A stretch of 42,010 nucleotides of DNA from Streptomyces canus (lineage in GTDB: Bacteria; Actinomycetota; Actinomycetes; Streptomycetales; Streptomycetaceae). Where the stretch lies: positions 1-42,010 of the forward strand of contig NZ_KQ948692.1 of NCBI RefSeq assembly GCF_001514145.1, written 5' to 3'. Position 1 is the first letter of the stretch; the number at the start of each line of letters is the position of its first letter. The notes beneath the pieces were generated by a model. It was not told where the DNA came from. It ran no database searches and saw only the letters and a list, made by a program, of their open reading frames with translations. Below, in pieces: positions 39,961-42,010 of this stretch. The position numbers and the translations under genes were made by a program.

Positions 39961-42010
39961 ATGTCTGATCGTCCCGTGGTTCCTGAGCCGTCCGACGTCG
40001 TCGAGTCGGTCGCTGAGTCCGCCGCCGGTCCGGCTGCCGTCGAGCCGTCCGCCGTCGACGTGCTGGCCGGCGCCGCCGGTCCGGCTGCCCCTGCGGGGGC
40101 AGCCGGCTCCGTCGAGTCGTCCGCCGTCGCTGCCGCGCTCTCCGAGGAGGCCGCCGGGCCGGTCACCGGTTCGGCGGCTGTTGTGGTGTTGGGGGTTACT
40201 GAGGCGCGGAACCGCCTGTATCAGCTGGTGGACGCGGCGCGGGACGACGGCCAGGTGGTGGTGGTCGAGAAGCGGGATGCGAAGGCCCGTCATACCTACC
40301 GCGCGGCGCTGATCCCGGTGGCCCGGCTGGATGCTGGGTCGCGGGCCCGGCTTTCGGGGTGGCCGTCGTGGGCGCGGACGGCGGCGCGCCCGAAGCTGGG
40401 TGATCTTGTGGTGGAGGCGGGGGATTCGCCGGTGCGGCGGGGTGTGCCGCAGGTGCTGCTGGAGCGTACGACGCCGCTGGCGGTGCTGGTGGAGGCCTCG
40501 CTCGTGCCGCCCGGTGACGTGCTGGTCGCGGTGCCCGGTGAGGCGCTCACAGATGCCGGGGTGGCGGATGCCGCGCCGCTGCCGTCTGCCGCGCCCGGAG
40601 CGGCTGAAGGCCCGGCTGCGCCCGTCGTTGGTCCGGGGACGTCGCTGGCCGCTTCTGGGGCCGCGGAGGACTCGTCCCCCGTACGCGCGGCGGCTGCGCC
40701 CGTCGTTGGTCCGGGGACGTCGCTGGCCGCTTCTGGGGCCGCGGAGGACTCGTCCCCCGTACGCGCGGCGGCTGCGCCCGGCCACGCCCCGGCCCCGGCT
40801 CTGGACGATGCGACCGCCGTGCCGGCTGCTGCTGGGGGCGGGGATCCGCAGGGCGCCGGCCAGCGCGAGTCCGACCAGGCCGCCGAGGTCGAGCAGGCCG
40901 GTCACGCTGCCGCTCAGGAAGCCGTCGGCGGTCAGGACGCGGGCGGTACGGCGGGTGAGGACGGTACGGCGGCCTCAGCGCGTACGCCCGAGGTCCCACC
41001 GCCCGTCCCGGCCGCGGGTGGTGGGCTGCACCGGCTGCACGGTCTGGGGGAGGTCGCCGGGCTGGCCCTGACCGAGGCCGTCGCGCCGCCGGCTGTGCCG
41101 CGGTTCGGGTTCGGCCTGCGCGCTCTGGATGCCGTGCTGGGAAGCCTGCCGTCGGGGGTGCTGACGGTGGTGGCGGCCGAGCCGCACGCGGGCGGCTCGC
41201 TCCTGGCCGTGCACGCCGCCCGGCACACCGCCCTCACCCACCAACTCCCCGTGCTGTACGCGGCGTCGGGCCCGTCGCGGACGGCTGTGGCGCTGCGGGT
41301 GATCGCCGCCGAGGCCGAGCTCGACTACCGGCGGCTGCGCACCGGCGCCCTCACCGAGGACGAGCAACAGGCCGCGGCCCAGGTTCAGGCCCGGCTGACG
41401 GCCGCCGACCTGCACGTCGACGACGGCACCGGCCTGAGCGCCGAGGCGATCGCCGAGACCGCCCCGTACGTCGAGGGCCTGGCCCTGGTCGTCGTCGACC
41501 GCTTCCAGCACGCGGCCGATCCGTTCATCCCGCTGTCCGGCTCCGCGCTGCCGGAGGCGGCCCGGGTGCTGGCGCACCTGGCCCGCACCCGGAACGTGCC
41601 GGTTGTGGCCGTGCTCGACACCGCCGATCCCGACGTCCTGGCCGCGCTGGACGCCGCCCACCTCACCCTGACCCTGACCCGCACCGGCAACGACGCCCAA
41701 GTAGCGGTGGCCGAACGCGACTTCGGCGAGCTGACGCGGGTGCCGCTGCGCGCCGATCTCGCGTGCGCCCGCTTCACCGACCCGCCCGAGCCGGTGAGCC
41801 GGTTCGACGCCGCACGCGCGTTTGGCGGCGCGGAGGGCGAGAAGGTCACCGCCGACCTCGCCGACGCGGTCCGCCCCTACATGGAAGCCGGCGCGCTCGA
41901 GCAGCTCCCGGACGCCCTGCGGGGTGTGCTGGCCGCCCTGGTCCACCACCTCGACGAGGAGCGGGCCGGGGACGAGTGGACCGTCTCGGAGCTGTCCTCC
42001 TCCCAGAGGG
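39961..42010 (+). CDS. Phd-like domain fused to a degenerate DnaB/RecA-like ATPase (partial, runs off the window)
   Basis: At least 683 residues, with no stop before the window ends. ATG 39961 follows GGAGAAGG. After a Ser/Ala-rich lead, residues about 74-125 look like a Phd/YefM antitoxin fold (VVVLGVTEARNRLYQLVDAA, QVVVVEKRDAK, YRAALIPVARL). An acidic Ala/Pro-rich linker holds two perfect 26-residue repeats (219-270). From residue 381 the sequence follows the C-terminal domain of replicative helicases (FGFGLRALDAVLGSLPSG, VVAAEPHAGGSLLAVHAARH, LPVLYAASGPSRTAVALRVI, EGLALVVVDRF). The P-loop reads PHAGGS: the Lys is replaced by Gly, so ATP hydrolysis is doubtful. I know no family with this fusion; a replication or plasmid-control role is a guess. 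Confidence 0.72.
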   Translation, partial: MSDRPVVPEPSDVVESVAESAAGPAAVEPSAVDVLAGAAGPAAPAGAAGSVESSAVAAALSEEAAGPVTGSAAVVVLGVTEARNRLYQLVDAARDDGQVVVVEKRDAKARHTYRAALIPVARLDAGSRARLSGWPSWARTAARPKLGDLVVEAGDSPVRRGVPQVLLERTTPLAVLVEASLVPPGDVLVAVPGEALTDAGVADAAPLPSAAPGAAEGPAAPVVGPGTSLAASGAAEDSSPVRAAAAPVVGPGTSLAASGAAEDSSPVRAAAAPGHAPAPALDDATAVPAAAGGGDPQGAGQRESDQAAEVEQAGHAAAQEAVGGQDAGGTAGEDGTAASARTPEVPPPVPAAGGGLHRLHGLGEVAGLALTEAVAPPAVPRFGFGLRALDAVLGSLPSGVLTVVAAEPHAGGSLLAVHAARHTALTHQLPVLYAASGPSRTAVALRVIAAEAELDYRRLRTGALTEDEQQAAAQVQARLTAADLHVDDGTGLSAEAIAETAPYVEGLALVVVDRFQHAADPFIPLSGSALPEAARVLAHLARTRNVPVVAVLDTADPDVLAALDAAHLTLTLTRTGNDAQVAVAERDFGELTRVPLRADLACARFTDPPEPVSRFDAARAFGGAEGEKVTADLADAVRPYMEAGALEQLPDALRGVLAALVHHLDEERAGDEWTVSELSSSQR
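40615..40780 (+). repeat. Perfect 78-bp in-frame tandem duplication
   Basis: Two identical units (40615-40692 and 40693-40770) plus ten bases of a third (40771-40780). Each codes for 26 residues containing PVVGPGTSLAASGAAEDSSP. Identity at every base, including silent positions, means a very recent duplication in the linker of the Phd/DnaB-like protein. Confidence 0.95.

Noticed and set aside
1..42010. CRISPR arrays, rRNA and tRNA genes
   Set aside because: I looked for regularly spaced repeats, cloverleaf arms and conserved rRNA segments and saw none; without a covariance search a tRNA could still be missed.

Overview
The window is very GC-rich, with strong G/C bias at third codon positions. 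It carries Tat and lipoprotein signals, an F420-type oxidoreductase remnant, GH27/CBM13 and GH43 secreted glycosidases and LuxR-family regulators. All of this fits a Streptomyces (or close actinomycete) chromosome, probably an accessory or arm region. I could run no database search, so family names rest on motifs read by eye.

Left part (1-12.3 kb): a dead IS701-type insertion sequence with both terminal inverted repeats is followed by a secreted tannase-like esterase and a truncated LacI remnant. Next comes a coherent catabolic cluster: a LacI repressor on the minus strand, two identical TGGAACCGGTTCCA operators, then on the plus strand an ABC sugar uptake system (lipoprotein plus two permeases), an HSL-type esterase, a beta-lactamase-fold esterase and a GH13 sucrose-phosphorylase-type enzyme. 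Two cytoplasmic esterases between a sugar importer and a sucrose phosphorylase suggest uptake and dismantling of an acylated sugar.

Middle part (12.3-25.1 kb): a LuxR-methyltransferase module is present twice, about 10.9 kb apart. In the left copy luxR is ruined and the methyltransferase intact; in the right copy luxR is intact and the methyltransferase is cut to 49 codons. Both copies keep an inverted repeat CCCAGGT...ACCTGGG before the methyltransferase start. Between them lie a frameshifted LLM oxidoreductase, a MaoC-like remnant, a DUF3500 lipoprotein with a HupE/UreJ membrane protein, an OmpR/histidine-kinase pair and a secreted GH27 alpha-galactosidase. A GH43 gene breaks off at about 25.14 kb, where the gene content changes abruptly.

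Right part (25.1-42 kb): this looks like a mobile or defence-type island. It holds small hypotheticals, a leaderless RHH/PIN-like toxin-antitoxin pair with a perfect operator, a restriction-endonuclease-like protein, a CoiA-like zinc-finger protein, an HTH/coiled-coil/multi-membrane protein with its own inverted repeat, and a 1768-residue protein joining a PD-(D/E)xK nuclease, a NACHT NTPase and a long helical-repeat sensor region, the architecture of anti-phage bacterial NLR proteins. A markedly lower-GC orphan gene, a possible integrase remnant and a sharp C-rich to G/T-rich switch with a G-quadruplex motif follow. The window ends inside an unusual protein that fuses a Phd-like antitoxin domain to a DnaB/RecA-like domain whose P-loop has lost its lysine.
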